This document shows, in pieces, positions 53,792 to 62,449 of a stretch of DNA of 64,000 bases (the first letter of the stretch is position 1; every line of letters begins with the position of its first letter). The translations under genes were made by a program, and so were the position numbers. The notes under the pieces are model-generated. The model did not search any database and had not been told where the DNA came from. It saw nothing but the letters and a program-made list of their open reading frames with translations. The DNA comes from Lachnospiraceae bacterium (lineage in GTDB: Bacteria > Bacillota > Clostridia > Lachnospirales > Lachnospiraceae). Location: NCBI GenBank assembly GCA_009780115.1, contig WRAQ01000006.1, positions 23,428-87,427 of the forward strand, read 5' to 3'.

Positions 53792-54625
53792 ATGCAAAGC
53801 AAGCCGGATGAAACAACCCTTATCCCAATGGGTTATCCTTTACCCGGGCAGTTCCCTCTTTATGATAAAAATTGTGGATTGAAAAAAATAGTGAAAAAAA
53901 ATAAAAAAAAGGCGTTCTCTCAAAATAATCTTGCATTAATAGCGTTCCTCCGCTTGGGGATAAGGGCTGTTTCATCTGGCTTGCACAAGATTAAAATAAA
54001 CGGAAGCATGACAGTCGAAGCTGCTTTAGTGATGCCGGTTTTCTTATTTTTTATGATGAGTGTCCTATATGTTTTTCAGATTATTAATACTCAAACCGAA
54101 ACATATACGGCATTACATCAACGTGGAAACCGAATTGCTTTTGAAGGTTATCAGAACAGGGCGGAACTTGGCGATGGGGTTATTGATTTGACCGAATCTT
54201 ACCAAATAAAACCGTATTTATTTTGGCAGGACTTCGGCCAATTAAAAGTTGTCCAGCAATATTACGGCTACGCGTGGGTTGGTTATGATGTGAGCCGCGG
54301 GGGAAATAGCGAGGTATTATTAAATGAATATGTTTATATTACAGAGACAGGCACTGTTTATCATGTCACGATGGAGTGCTCCCATTTAAAGCTTTCGATA
54401 ACAAGCATAAATAGTAATGAAATATCATCTAAACGTAATGAATCCGGCGGAAAATATCATCAGTGTGAGCGATGTCCGAAAGAGGACAATGGTATTCTGT
54501 TTATCACTGCATTTGGCACCCGCTATCATTCCAATATAAATTGTTCCGGGCTTAAGCGGACAGTGAGAGAACTTGAGATAAATGAAGCAGTTAGGCAGGG
54601 TTATCGTGGCTGCTCGCGGTGTTAA
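53792..54625 (+). CDS. TadE-like pseudopilin with C-terminal YHxxxxC domains
   Basis: This protein is 277 residues as read. The TadE core INGSMTVEAALVMPVFLFFMM is at ~69-90. The C-terminal ~100 residues hold two similar zinc-binding-like units: VYHVTMECSHLK with CERC, and RYHSNINCSGLK with CSRC. The first ~65 codons are encoded by an inverted-repeat insertion (53799-53984) and have no ribosome site, so the real start is uncertain (a GTG at about 53892 is possible). Confidence 0.65.
   Translation: MQSKPDETTLIPMGYPLPGQFPLYDKNCGLKKIVKKNKKKAFSQNNLALIAFLRLGIRAVSSGLHKIKINGSMTVEAALVMPVFLFFMMSVLYVFQIINTQTETYTALHQRGNRIAFEGYQNRAELGDGVIDLTESYQIKPYLFWQDFGQLKVVQQYYGYAWVGYDVSRGGNSEVLLNEYVYITETGTVYHVTMECSHLKLSITSINSNEISSKRNESGGKYHQCERCPKEDNGILFITAFGTRYHSNINCSGLKRTVRELEINEAVRQGYRGCSRC
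53799..53984 (+). repeat. Inverted-repeat (MITE-like) insertion at the 5' end of the tadE-like gene
   Basis: A 28-bp arm at 53799-53826 (begins GCAAGCCGGATGAAACA) is the reverse complement of 53957-53984 with two mismatches; the arms are 130 bp apart. The enclosed DNA is A-rich and codes for nothing recognisable. The length and layout suit a miniature inverted-repeat element or a long RNA hairpin. Confidence 0.6.
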
Positions 54626-54626
54626 T

Positions 54627-54718
54627 GTGAAGAGTTTATCTAAAATATCGTACAATGGTGCACATTAAAGATAAACTAAAACTTCATACCGGAAGAATGT
54701 CGCAAGCGCCATTTTTCA
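54627..54718 (+). other. Structured RNA element, copy 3 (before the prepilin peptidase gene)
   Basis: GTGAAG (54627-54632) faces CTTCAT, AGTTTATCT faces AGATAAACT perfectly, the central hairpin is AATATCGTAC/GTGCACATT with AATG loop, then GAAGAATG faces CATTTTTC. Starts 1 nt after the preceding stop codon, as copy 1 does within 5 nt. Confidence 0.65.
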
Positions 54719-54742
54719 TGAATGGTGATTAAGGTGGAGAAA

Positions 54743-55156
54743 ATGATAAACAATATTATAGTAGCAGTATTTCTTGCCCTTTGCACTTATTTCGACATAA
54801 AAAGCAAATGGATTCCCTTAAAACTGATTGTACTATTTGGCTTAGTTATCATTGGAATTTGCTTCAAAAGTGGAGATTCTGCTAATTGGGAAATCTTGAT
54901 TAGAATAATGCCGGGTATTTTTTTACTTTTGATTGCTTTTGTGACAAACCAGGCAATTGGTTATGGTGATGGAATAGTAATTTTATTAATTGGCTTAGCT
55001 ACTGATATTCATTTAGTTATTACCTTTATTCTAATAGCTTTTTTATTAAGTGCAATGGTTTCAATTTTCATCTTAATTTCCGGAAAAGGCAACCGGCAAA
55101 CGAGGCTCCCGTTTATGCCATTTTTATTAATAGCATGGTGCGTTTGTTTAATTTGA
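54743..55156 (+). CDS. Prepilin peptidase (A24 family, TadV/CpaA-like)
   Basis: This 137-residue membrane protease has two catalytic Asp residues in TYFDIKSKWIP and GYGDG, the GxGD signature. It should cut the leader of the Flp1-like pilin and TadE-like proteins. ATG 54743 has AAGGTGGAG before it and is preferred over GTG/ATG starts upstream at 54722. Confidence 0.88.
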   Translation: MINNIIVAVFLALCTYFDIKSKWIPLKLIVLFGLVIIGICFKSGDSANWEILIRIMPGIFLLLIAFVTNQAIGYGDGIVILLIGLATDIHLVITFILIAFLLSAMVSIFILISGKGNRQTRLPFMPFLLIAWCVCLI

Positions 55157-55239
55157 TGCAACCTCAATATAGATAGCAAATGAATATAAAGAAAATGATG
55201 AAACTAAAAAGATGAAAAATAAAATAATAAAAAACTAAA

Positions 55240-55770
55240 ATGAATAAAATTAAAACGCTGAAAACTAAAATGATAAAAAATAAAAGGCAATATTTAAATA
55301 ACAAGCGTTATTTAAATGCTTATATGACGATTGAAGCTTCTTTAATAATTCCCTTAGTGATAGGAATATATTTTCTTTTGATTTTCACTTCTTTTTATTT
55401 ATATACTAAGTGCGTTTTAACCCAGAATACATATATTAGGTGCTATCGCGCCGGCATTTTTACTTATTGGGAAGATGGTTATGGTGAGGTTTCTTATCAT
55501 GACCTGGCCCGAAGAAATGCCAGTGAAGCAAAAGAATATCTTAAATCACGCAATGATTTTTCGAAATATCCATTTTTTGATTTATTAGATGAACAAATAA
55601 TAGTAACACAATTAACAGTGGAAATATACGTTGATATCAGTCTAAGTGGAACAAGCAAATCATTTTTGCGGAATGATTATCAACAAAAAATCAATGCGGT
55701 TTCGCAGATAACTAACCCTGTTAGCAATATAAGGGCGGCAAGGAGGGCAGAAAAAAATGCTGGAAACTAA
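55240..55770 (+). CDS. TadE-like minor pilin
   Basis: This 176-residue protein has a Lys-rich start, then the TadE motif YMTIEASLIIPLVIGIYFLLIF (~29-50), and an extracellular rest. It lies between prepilin peptidase and the FHA protein. The start region is a run of AACTAAAATGA-like A-rich repeats (55200-55280) without a ribosome site, so ATG 55270 is also possible. Confidence 0.7.
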   Translation: MNKIKTLKTKMIKNKRQYLNNKRYLNAYMTIEASLIIPLVIGIYFLLIFTSFYLYTKCVLTQNTYIRCYRAGIFTYWEDGYGEVSYHDLARRNASEAKEYLKSRNDFSKYPFFDLLDEQIIVTQLTVEIYVDISLSGTSKSFLRNDYQQKINAVSQITNPVSNIRAARRAEKNAGN

Positions 55771-57055
55771 ATATTTCAAAGATATGAATCATAATTATCT
55801 AATCATAAAAGTTTCTGATGAGCCGGTGCAAAGTCAATTTCAGTTAAAAATGATTGTTGGTAACGATATTCCGGGATTACTTAATGTCAGTAAGAGATAT
55901 ATTGATAGCGATACCTTTTTATATTATGAAGTTAATTCATTGCAAACACTTAAATCGATGTTTGAATATCGAAAAATAGACAAACAGACGATGATTCGTT
56001 TATTAAACGGCCTGATAAAGATTCTTAAAGAGATGAAGAATTATTTACTTGGTGATGATGGATTACTTTTAAAAGCAGAGTTTATTTATCTTAATTGGGA
56101 AAAAGAAGAAATCTTTTTTGTCTTTTATCCTTATGAAAAAGAACCGGCAGCAGAGCAGGTTAAAGAACTTTTTGAGTATTTAGTGCGAATTATTGACCAT
56201 CATGATGACCATTTAACCGAAAAGCTTTATGATTTGTGTCAGTACGCTGAGAAGAAGATATTGGGTATTGAGGATTTAGAACGCTGTTTAGCAGAATTAA
56301 TCTTGTCAAATAGCGTAGAGATGGACTGTGATAAAGAACCGGACAAAAATTTTTGCACTCAAGAAATAGTTCAAATGGATTCATTAATAAGTGAAGCGAG
56401 TGCATTAGTTAAAGAGGGCAATTTAAGCCAAACTAATGAAAAAAAGCAGAGAAGAAAATTTTTGATATTAACATTGATATCAGCAGGTGGTGCGGCTTTC
56501 ACATTAGTTTATCAAAACTTTGTTTTGCTAACGGCAAGAGAAATATTACTTTCATGGATACTGCTGGTTGTATTTATTGTCTTTTTCATAATGACCGGAG
56601 CTATCTATATCCTGTTGATTTATCGCTTAAGAAATCCAATAAAAAAAGCAGCAATAGAAATTGCGAATCACTTTCCCGGCGAAACAGATTATCCTAAGCT
56701 ACTCACTTGTGACGAACCGCCGGAATATTGCGGTGATACTATTTTTATAGATGCGGATTTAACTGAAAACAAACTTTATGGGATAAACCGAGGTAATAAA
56801 AATACCATAAATTTAGCTTATTTTCCATTTACAATTGGAAAACTTACTGACAATACTGATTTCTGTCTAAAGGAATCTTCTATCAGCCGGATTCATGTAC
56901 GATTTACGAAATATGATAATACGGTTTTTATGACAGATTTAAATTCAACTAATGGAACATTTAAAAATGGATTGCGGTTAGAACCTAGTGAAACCGTGCC
57001 GGTTGAAGCGGGTGATGAAATACGTTTGGGTAAACTAAATTTTTCTTATCGTTAG
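55757..57055 (+). CDS. DUF6382/FHA-domain protein of the Tad locus
   Basis: This 432-residue protein has an N-terminal DUF6382 part (~1-180, MLETKYFKDMNHNYLIIK), two membrane segments (~236-285), and a C-terminal FHA domain (FPFTIGK, SSISRIHVRF, LNSTNGTFKNG, GDEIRLG) that binds phosphothreonine. This protein ends clostridial Tad operons and may link pilus activity to Ser/Thr kinase signalling. GGAGGGCAG precedes it within the end of the previous gene. Confidence 0.82.
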   Translation: MLETKYFKDMNHNYLIIKVSDEPVQSQFQLKMIVGNDIPGLLNVSKRYIDSDTFLYYEVNSLQTLKSMFEYRKIDKQTMIRLLNGLIKILKEMKNYLLGDDGLLLKAEFIYLNWEKEEIFFVFYPYEKEPAAEQVKELFEYLVRIIDHHDDHLTEKLYDLCQYAEKKILGIEDLERCLAELILSNSVEMDCDKEPDKNFCTQEIVQMDSLISEASALVKEGNLSQTNEKKQRRKFLILTLISAGGAAFTLVYQNFVLLTAREILLSWILLVVFIVFFIMTGAIYILLIYRLRNPIKKAAIEIANHFPGETDYPKLLTCDEPPEYCGDTIFIDADLTENKLYGINRGNKNTINLAYFPFTIGKLTDNTDFCLKESSISRIHVRFTKYDNTVFMTDLNSTNGTFKNGLRLEPSETVPVEAGDEIRLGKLNFSYR

Positions 57056-57058
57056 CAT

Positions 57059-57086
57059 TTGCCAGTGTCGGATTATGTGGTATACT
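57059..57086 (+). promoter_or_regulatory. Promoter of the flavodoxin/SCP2 gene
   Basis: TTGCCA (57059-57064), 16-nt spacer, TATACT (57081-57086). It lies just after the Tad operon end. Confidence 0.6.
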
Positions 57087-57156
57087 AAAGATACTGTTAC
57101 TATTCACAGTTAAAGCTGTTCATAGCAACAATTTGCTGCCAAAAAGGAGTCACCGG

Positions 57157-58167
57157 ATGAAAATCAATATTTACTATGGGGGCAGAGGCCTGATTGACGA
57201 CCCTACCCTATACGTGATAAACAAAATGCAGGACATTTTAGATGAACTTCATGTTACCGTTGAACGGTTTAATTTATATGAATTAAAAAATAGTATTACT
57301 ACTTTACCGCAAAGTTTAAAAACAGCAGATGGCATTATCTTGGCATCAACGGTAGAGTGGTACGGAATCGGCGGTTTTATGCAGCAATTTCTTGATGCCT
57401 GTTGGTTATACGGTGATAAAGGAAAAATTGCGGAATTATATATGTGCCCGGTTGTAATGTCGACAACTTATGGTGAGTTAGAAGGGAAATTAAATCTTTC
57501 CATTGCCTGGGAAATATTAGGCGGCCTTCCTTGCAGTGGTTTTTGCGGTTATATTGCTGATGCTACAATATTGGAAGACAATCTTGATTATCTGCGTATA
57601 ATCGAGAAAAAAGCCGAAAACCTATACCGCACCATCAACCAAAAATTACCTAGCTTTCCTGCAAGTAATCAAGCGGTTAAGAAAATGGTTTCGAGTACGA
57701 AGAACATTGATTTGACCCCGCAGGAATCTGAACAACTTTCTCAATATGCTTCAGACGATGTTTATGTTCAAAGACAAAAAGAAGATATCCAGGAATTAAC
57801 CAGCCTTTTCCGTGATATGATGTATAATAATGAATCTGACGAAGATGAAGAATTTCTTGCTGATTTCAGGAGCCGCTTTAAGCCCCAGGCCGGTTTCCGC
57901 GCTGTATACAAAATGAATATTGAAAATCGGAAAAAGCCGTTATATATCGAAATAAGCGGAACGACTTGTGAATGTGCCTACAATGACAAGATAAATGAAA
58001 AAGTTGATGTTGAGATGAGTATTGACCGTGAAACATTAGAAGAAATTATCCTTGGCCGGATGACTTTCCAGCGCGCTTTTATGACCTCAAAAATGAAAAT
58101 GAAAGGTGACTTTAAAACCTTGAGGACACTGGATTTATTATTTGATTTTACTGAAGGAAGTAAGTGA
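57157..58167 (+). CDS. Flavodoxin-fold NAD(P)H oxidoreductase fused to SCP2 domain
   Basis: This ~336-residue protein has an N-terminal flavodoxin-like FMN domain (MKINIYYGGRG, ILASTVEWYGIGGFMQQFLD) and a C-terminal SCP2 sterol-carrier-like domain (~235-336, FRAVYKMNIENRKKPLYIEI, RMTFQRAFMTSKMKMKGD). SCP2 domains bind lipids. The pairing with plsC, whose start overlaps by 4 nt, suggests a role in membrane lipid handling. ATG 57157 has AAGGAGTCACC and is preferred over TTG 57133. Confidence 0.75.
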   Translation: MKINIYYGGRGLIDDPTLYVINKMQDILDELHVTVERFNLYELKNSITTLPQSLKTADGIILASTVEWYGIGGFMQQFLDACWLYGDKGKIAELYMCPVVMSTTYGELEGKLNLSIAWEILGGLPCSGFCGYIADATILEDNLDYLRIIEKKAENLYRTINQKLPSFPASNQAVKKMVSSTKNIDLTPQESEQLSQYASDDVYVQRQKEDIQELTSLFRDMMYNNESDEDEEFLADFRSRFKPQAGFRAVYKMNIENRKKPLYIEISGTTCECAYNDKINEKVDVEMSIDRETLEEIILGRMTFQRAFMTSKMKMKGDFKTLRTLDLLFDFTEGSK

Positions 58168-58892
58168 TTATGCGCATTGCATTAATGGCGATTAGATTAT
58201 TTATTAAAGTTCCATATATGATGTTTCGTATTTGGCGTTATGGATTATACAAAGACAAATTCATTCATCATGCCGAAGCCTTTGCTTATATTAAGATGGC
58301 GACTACCAAGGCGAATCGTGCCGGGCGGGTAAAAATAAAAGTCACCGGTCTTGAAAACCTTCCTGCCGAAGATGGTTTTATTATGTTTTGTAATCATCAA
58401 GGGTTATTTGATGTTTTAGTTTTTTTACAATCTTGCCCGCGGCCATTTTCATTCATAGCAAAAAAAGAAGTCAAAAATACTATTCTATTGAAGCAAGTAA
58501 TGAAAGCACTTGGTGCTTATCCAATGGACCGGCAGGATTTGCGGCAGTCAATGGAGGTTATCAAAGCAGTAACTGCTGATGTCAAAAAAGGCAAAAATTT
58601 TCTTATTTTTCCCGAAGGTACCCGTGCCCCGGTGCCGAATACGATGATTGAGTTTAAAGGCGGCAGTTTTAAAAGCGCTACCAAAGCCAAATGCCCGATT
58701 GTCCCTTGTGCTTTAGTTGATGCATACAAACCGTTCGACGAAAATTCAATCAAACCGGTGACTGTAAAGCTGAAATATTTACCCCCGCTTTATTATGATG
58801 ATTACAAAGATATGAAAACAATTGAAATAGCGGAACTGGTTAAAGCAAAAATTGAAGCGGCGATTATTGATTTGCTCGAAAATGGGCATTGA
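58164..58892 (+). CDS. plsC: 1-acyl-sn-glycerol-3-phosphate acyltransferase
   Basis: This ~242-residue acyltransferase has an N-terminal membrane segment, the HX4D box in FCNHQGLFDVLVF and FPEGTR for glycerol-phosphate binding. It makes phosphatidic acid. GTG 58164 overlaps the previous stop; ATG 58170 is an equally possible start with the same GAAGGAAG site. Confidence 0.9.
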   Translation: MIMRIALMAIRLFIKVPYMMFRIWRYGLYKDKFIHHAEAFAYIKMATTKANRAGRVKIKVTGLENLPAEDGFIMFCNHQGLFDVLVFLQSCPRPFSFIAKKEVKNTILLKQVMKALGAYPMDRQDLRQSMEVIKAVTADVKKGKNFLIFPEGTRAPVPNTMIEFKGGSFKSATKAKCPIVPCALVDAYKPFDENSIKPVTVKLKYLPPLYYDDYKDMKTIEIAELVKAKIEAAIIDLLENGH

Positions 58893-58951
58893 CAAATATT
58901 AGTCCCCTATGTATAATTATTTTTGCGTTACAATAAAACATATTCAGATGA

Positions 58952-59039
58952 GGAGAAGTACTCAAGTGGCTGAAGAGGCGCCCCTGCTAAGGGTGTAGGT
59001 CGTTTGCGCGGCGCGAGGGTTCAAATCCCTCCTTCTCCG
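58952..59039 (+). tRNA. tRNA-Ser (GCT anticodon)
   Basis: 88 nt with acceptor GGAGAAG/CTTCTCC, anticodon loop CTGCTAA (GCT), a long variable arm of serine type, T loop TTCAAAT, discriminator G. CCA is not encoded. Confidence 0.97.
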
Positions 59040-59045
59040 GCACCG

Positions 59046-59093
59046 CGGAGTGTCATTATAGGATTGATGCCTTATAATGACACTCCGTTTTTT
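59046..59093 (+). terminator. Terminator after tRNA-Ser
   Basis: CGGAGTGTCATTATA pairs with TATAATGACACTCCG, followed by TTTTTT. It is a ~15-bp stem, one of the strongest in the window. Confidence 0.92.
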
Positions 59094-59113
59094 ATCAATC
59101 AAGTGTGATATCG

Positions 59114-59227
59114 ATGTCTATGAGAACGAAAGCGGCATTACTCATCATGGTGATTATTTTCGTCTTTACTGCCGCGAGTTGTACCTGTCCATCCCCTCCG
59201 GGCGAACTCTGTCGGGGAAATGGCTGA
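59114..59227 (+). pseudogene. Possible N-terminal fragment of a membrane-anchored protein
   Basis: A 37-codon stretch begins MSMRTKAALLIMVIIFVFTA, like the first membrane helix of a sensor kinase or lipoprotein, then runs to a TGA. There is no ribosome site, and it lies directly after the tRNA-Ser terminator, a typical place for gene debris. A second frame (59077-59319) gives no recognisable protein. Confidence 0.3.
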
Positions 59228-59273
59228 GATATAGTACGATGCTGTCCGAATATCTGGAATTGAATCTCATCTG

Positions 59274-59759
59274 TCAAAGGTTATTCAAGCTGATTATTCT
59301 GCTGCCTTTACTTTCATAATAATTCAGCATTTCATCAATTTTCCTTTTGTCATAACTTGTAATGCAATCTGATAAAACATCAACTCCATAATTTGCTTTG
59401 CATAAATTATAACAGGTTGATTTTATGCAAGCAACAGCATCTGCCCCTGCTATATAAAAATCACATATTTCATTTTTACTAATAAAATTCACAAATTCTT
59501 CACTACTTAATGCGCTGCCTTTGTATTTTGTAAAAATATTTTCTGATACAATTTTTAAATCTGGAGCTAATTCAGATCCGCGTGTATTAGGTTTAAAAGT
59601 CCTCGTACCGGCTGATAAGCTTTCATGCCTAATATAAACAACATGAATATCATTAATAACGGCCTGATCAATTGCTTTATTGATATTATCAATAATTTCT
59701 TTATAATTCTTTGTTATATCATTTTGGATATCAATTATTACTAAAGCTTTTTTCTGCAT
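59274..59759 (-). CDS. Isochorismatase-fold cysteine hydrolase
   Basis: This 161-residue protein has the triad of the family: Asp in ALVIIDIQND, Lys in FTKYKGSAL and Cys in GADAVACIKSTCYNL. Family members hydrolyse nicotinamide, ureidoacrylate and similar amides; the substrate here is unknown. On the coding strand AAGGAGGAAATCAA precedes the ATG. It is divergent from the WYL regulator, with which it shares the operator at 59804. Confidence 0.88.
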   Translation of the reverse strand: MQKKALVIIDIQNDITKNYKEIIDNINKAIDQAVINDIHVVYIRHESLSAGTRTFKPNTRGSELAPDLKIVSENIFTKYKGSALSSEEFVNFISKNEICDFYIAGADAVACIKSTCYNLCKANYGVDVLSDCITSYDKRKIDEMLNYYESKGSRIISLNNL

Positions 59760-59803
59760 TTGATTTCCTCCTTAGTGATTTGTTGTTTACATTATAACAT
59801 TTA

Positions 59804-59836
59804 ATTGTTGACATCAGTATGGCAACAATCTATAAT
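59804..59836 (+). promoter_or_regulatory. WYL-regulator promoter with overlapping palindromic operator
   Basis: A consensus promoter TTGACA (59808-59813), 17 nt, TATAAT (59831-59836) drives the regulator gene. The palindrome ATTGTTG-N12-CAACAAT (59804-59829), with inner CAT/ATG symmetry, covers the -35 and spacer. On the minus strand a TATAAT (~59797-59792) for the hydrolase lies beside it, so a bound repressor would block both. Confidence 0.7.
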
Positions 59837-59867
59837 GATAAAAGTATTTTTGAAAGGCGGCTTGCAA

Positions 59868-60803
59868 ATGAAAATTGACAGACTTATTAGCATTATCCTG
59901 GTATTGCTTGATAAAGAGCGGATAGGCGCACAGGAGTTGGCAGATATGTTTGAGGTTTCGCCCCGCACAATCTATCGTGACATAGACACTATCAACATTG
60001 CGGGCATTCCTGTTCATGGGGCACCGGGAGTGGGCGGCGGTTTTGAAATCATGAAGAAATACAAGATTGATAAAAACGTTTTTTCGACGGCTGACCTTTC
60101 CGCAATCTTGATGGGGCTTTCCGGTCTTTCCAATATGATAAGAGGTGATGAAGTAGTGAATGCCCTTGCGAAAGTCAAAAGCTTTATCCCGGCCGAAAGT
60201 GCGAAAGATATTGAATTAAAAGCAAGTCAAATACATATAGATTTAAGTCCGTGGATAGGTAACAGGAATATACAACCATATTTAGAAATTATCAAAACAG
60301 CTTTGCAGGAAAATAAGCTGCTTTCATTTGAATATGCAGACCGCTACGGAAACAAAACGGCACGAGTAGCCGAGCCGTATCAGCTTGTCTTGAAAAGTAA
60401 CCATTGGTATTGGCAAGGATATTGTCATAAGAGAAATGACTATCGTTTATTCAAACTGGCTCGGATATCAAACCTAAAAATGCAAGAGGAATTTTTTATG
60501 CCGCGAGATTATCAAAAACCATGGTTAGATTTTACTGATATTTTGGCAGCCATGCAAACAAAAATCAAAATTCGTATTCATAAATCTATTATTGACAGGG
60601 TACTTGATTATTGCACTTATGAAAACTTTTTATCAGACGTTAATGAACATTATATTGTCAGTTTCCCTTTCATAGAGAACGAGTATTACTATAATATCCT
60701 TTTCAGTTTTGGGGATAAATGCGAATGTTTAGAGCCATTACATATACGCGCAGAGATGAAGCGAAGATTACATGATATAGTTGCTTTGTACGAAAATTTA
60801 TGA
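59868..60803 (+). CDS. WYL-domain helix-turn-helix transcriptional regulator
   Basis: This 311-residue regulator has an N-terminal HTH_11-type winged helix (RLISIILVLLDKERIGAQELAD, SPRTIYRDIDTI) and a WYL ligand-sensing domain with the WYL-like KSNHWYWQGYCHKRNDYRLFKLARI, and a WCX C-terminal extension. The ATG at 59868 has AAAGGCGG before it; the frame upstream to 59805 runs through the promoter and is rejected. Probably represses itself and the divergent hydrolase. Confidence 0.9.
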   Translation: MKIDRLISIILVLLDKERIGAQELADMFEVSPRTIYRDIDTINIAGIPVHGAPGVGGGFEIMKKYKIDKNVFSTADLSAILMGLSGLSNMIRGDEVVNALAKVKSFIPAESAKDIELKASQIHIDLSPWIGNRNIQPYLEIIKTALQENKLLSFEYADRYGNKTARVAEPYQLVLKSNHWYWQGYCHKRNDYRLFKLARISNLKMQEEFFMPRDYQKPWLDFTDILAAMQTKIKIRIHKSIIDRVLDYCTYENFLSDVNEHYIVSFPFIENEYYYNILFSFGDKCECLEPLHIRAEMKRRLHDIVALYENL

Positions 60804-60936
60804 ATCTCTCTGATTAGGGATAAACACTCACTTATTTTTTTATTATTTATGAAGATTTCTTGAATTACAAGCGCTTTAATGTTATTATTTTTAATAAGAT
60901 AAATTTTTACATTATTTTATATAAAGTGAGGAAAAT

Positions 60937-62349
60937 ATGATAAAAAATTCAGTTATAACGCTCTTGCTTTTCTGTATCTTTTTAGCTGGATGTGCAAGCA
61001 ATGATAAAGTAAATGGTGAAAGCTATCCTTTTCCCCAACATATAGATTATCATGTTAATCAAATGAAACCGTCTGACAAATCACAAGAACAGCTTGATGA
61101 GATGATAATTGATTTGTTTAGGCAGTTTTTGCTGAATGACTTAATCGTGGACTCGGACAGCCCGCAGACAGGGGATGAATTTCGTTTGGTTTTCCGCCAT
61201 TATCAAGCATGGCTGATTAATAATGATAGTATTGATGTTTCACATTTAACGGTTTCAGAATCACATGGGTATGGCATGATGATGCTGGCTTATATGGCGG
61301 GGAGTGAGGAAAGGCTTAATTTATCCCCGGAACAATGGTTATTTGACTGTACGAGCCTTAAGCATTATTTTGATGCAATGGTGCGGACGGTTCTTGCATT
61401 TCCCAGTGTGTCGGGTGGAACCGACAATAAACTTTTCGCTTGGGAACTTAATGGTTATCCGCGCGACGGGGATAATAGAACCGGATATATAATAGAAAAC
61501 GGGATAAAAAAGGCCCCATTTACCCGGCCGGCCAGTGGGTCGAGTGCGACAGACGGTGATTTGGATATTATTTATGCCCTGCTTCTTGCAGATAAACAAT
61601 GGGGTAGTGACGGGGCTTATGATTATAAGCAATTAGCACTTGAAATGCTGGAAAGTTTTTGGCGCTATTGTGTTCATCGTGAATATCATACCTTGCTTCT
61701 TGGCGATTGGGCGCAAGGAAGCAGGGGTACAAGGTTGGGTGATGCAACACGTTCATCAGATTTTGTCTTAAGTCATTTAAGGGCTTTTGCTGAAGTGGAT
61801 AAAGCCCACGATTGGCAGCTTGTCATTGATGCAACTTATAATGTCATTCAAGAAATCCGCGATGCGGAAAATGAATTAGGGAATAAAAATGGATTTTTAC
61901 CCGACTTTGTAGTACGGTCAGAGGGTAGATGGAAAGTTCCGGACGGGCATGTTTTAGAAGGTTCCGGAGACGGCACATTTGCATATAATGCCTGCCGTAT
62001 ACCATGGCGGCTTGGAACCGACTATATCCTTTATGGGGACAGGGTAATTGGTGATAGTACTTTATTTGAATACATTATTAAGCCGCTTGATGATTTTGCA
62101 AAAGAAATCGGAAGTATGACACAAATGGGGCCGTTTAACATGGATGGAAGCTCTGTCGGCTGGACTGACCCGCATTTATTTGCCCCGCCGTTCTTGTTGC
62201 CGGCTGCAATTACGGCAACAGACCAGGACTGGCTTGACAGTATTTGGGGCTGGAATGGAATTAATGCTTATCAAGGCGATAATTACGCTGATTATATAAA
62301 AGTACTGGTTTTGCTAATCGCATCGGGCAACTACTGGACCCCTTATTAA
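60937..62349 (+). CDS. Glycoside hydrolase family 8 lipoprotein
   Basis: This 470-residue protein has a lipoprotein signal (LLLFCIFLAGC) and a GH8 (alpha/alpha)6 barrel: SESHGYGMMMLAYMAG carries the acid Glu, and SSATDGDLDIIYALLLADKQWG the substrate-binding Asp, with W/Y-rich lining. GH8 includes endoglucanases, chitosanases and reducing-end xylanases; which one cannot be fixed. It is anchored at the cell surface and stands alone. Confidence 0.9.
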   Translation: MIKNSVITLLLFCIFLAGCASNDKVNGESYPFPQHIDYHVNQMKPSDKSQEQLDEMIIDLFRQFLLNDLIVDSDSPQTGDEFRLVFRHYQAWLINNDSIDVSHLTVSESHGYGMMMLAYMAGSEERLNLSPEQWLFDCTSLKHYFDAMVRTVLAFPSVSGGTDNKLFAWELNGYPRDGDNRTGYIIENGIKKAPFTRPASGSSATDGDLDIIYALLLADKQWGSDGAYDYKQLALEMLESFWRYCVHREYHTLLLGDWAQGSRGTRLGDATRSSDFVLSHLRAFAEVDKAHDWQLVIDATYNVIQEIRDAENELGNKNGFLPDFVVRSEGRWKVPDGHVLEGSGDGTFAYNACRIPWRLGTDYILYGDRVIGDSTLFEYIIKPLDDFAKEIGSMTQMGPFNMDGSSVGWTDPHLFAPPFLLPAAITATDQDWLDSIWGWNGINAYQGDNYADYIKVLVLLIASGNYWTPY

Positions 62350-62420
62350 TTCATGATTACTGCTAATCATGACCCTCCGCCGGACTGTGTCCGTTTGGGA
62401 TGCGCACTAAAACTGCGCTG

Positions 62421-62449
62421 ATATAATGTCTTAGCGACATTATATTTTT
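62421..62449. terminator. Terminator between GH8 and D-LDH genes
   Basis: ATATAATGTC, TTAGC loop, GACATTATAT, then TTTTT. It serves the plus-strand GH8 gene and overlaps the end of the convergent gene. Two further small hairpins (CATGATTA/TAATCATG at 62352-62371, GCGCA/TGCGC at 62402-62418) precede it. Confidence 0.75.

Noticed and set aside
45574..54718. c-di-GMP riboswitches before motility and pilus genes
   Set aside because: The conserved GEMM core sequences I know are not present in any of the three copies.
59077..59319. 80-codon frame after tRNA-Ser
   Set aside because: It starts within the terminator stem, overlaps the hydrolase gene and resembles no family; at most it contains gene debris (see 59114-59227).
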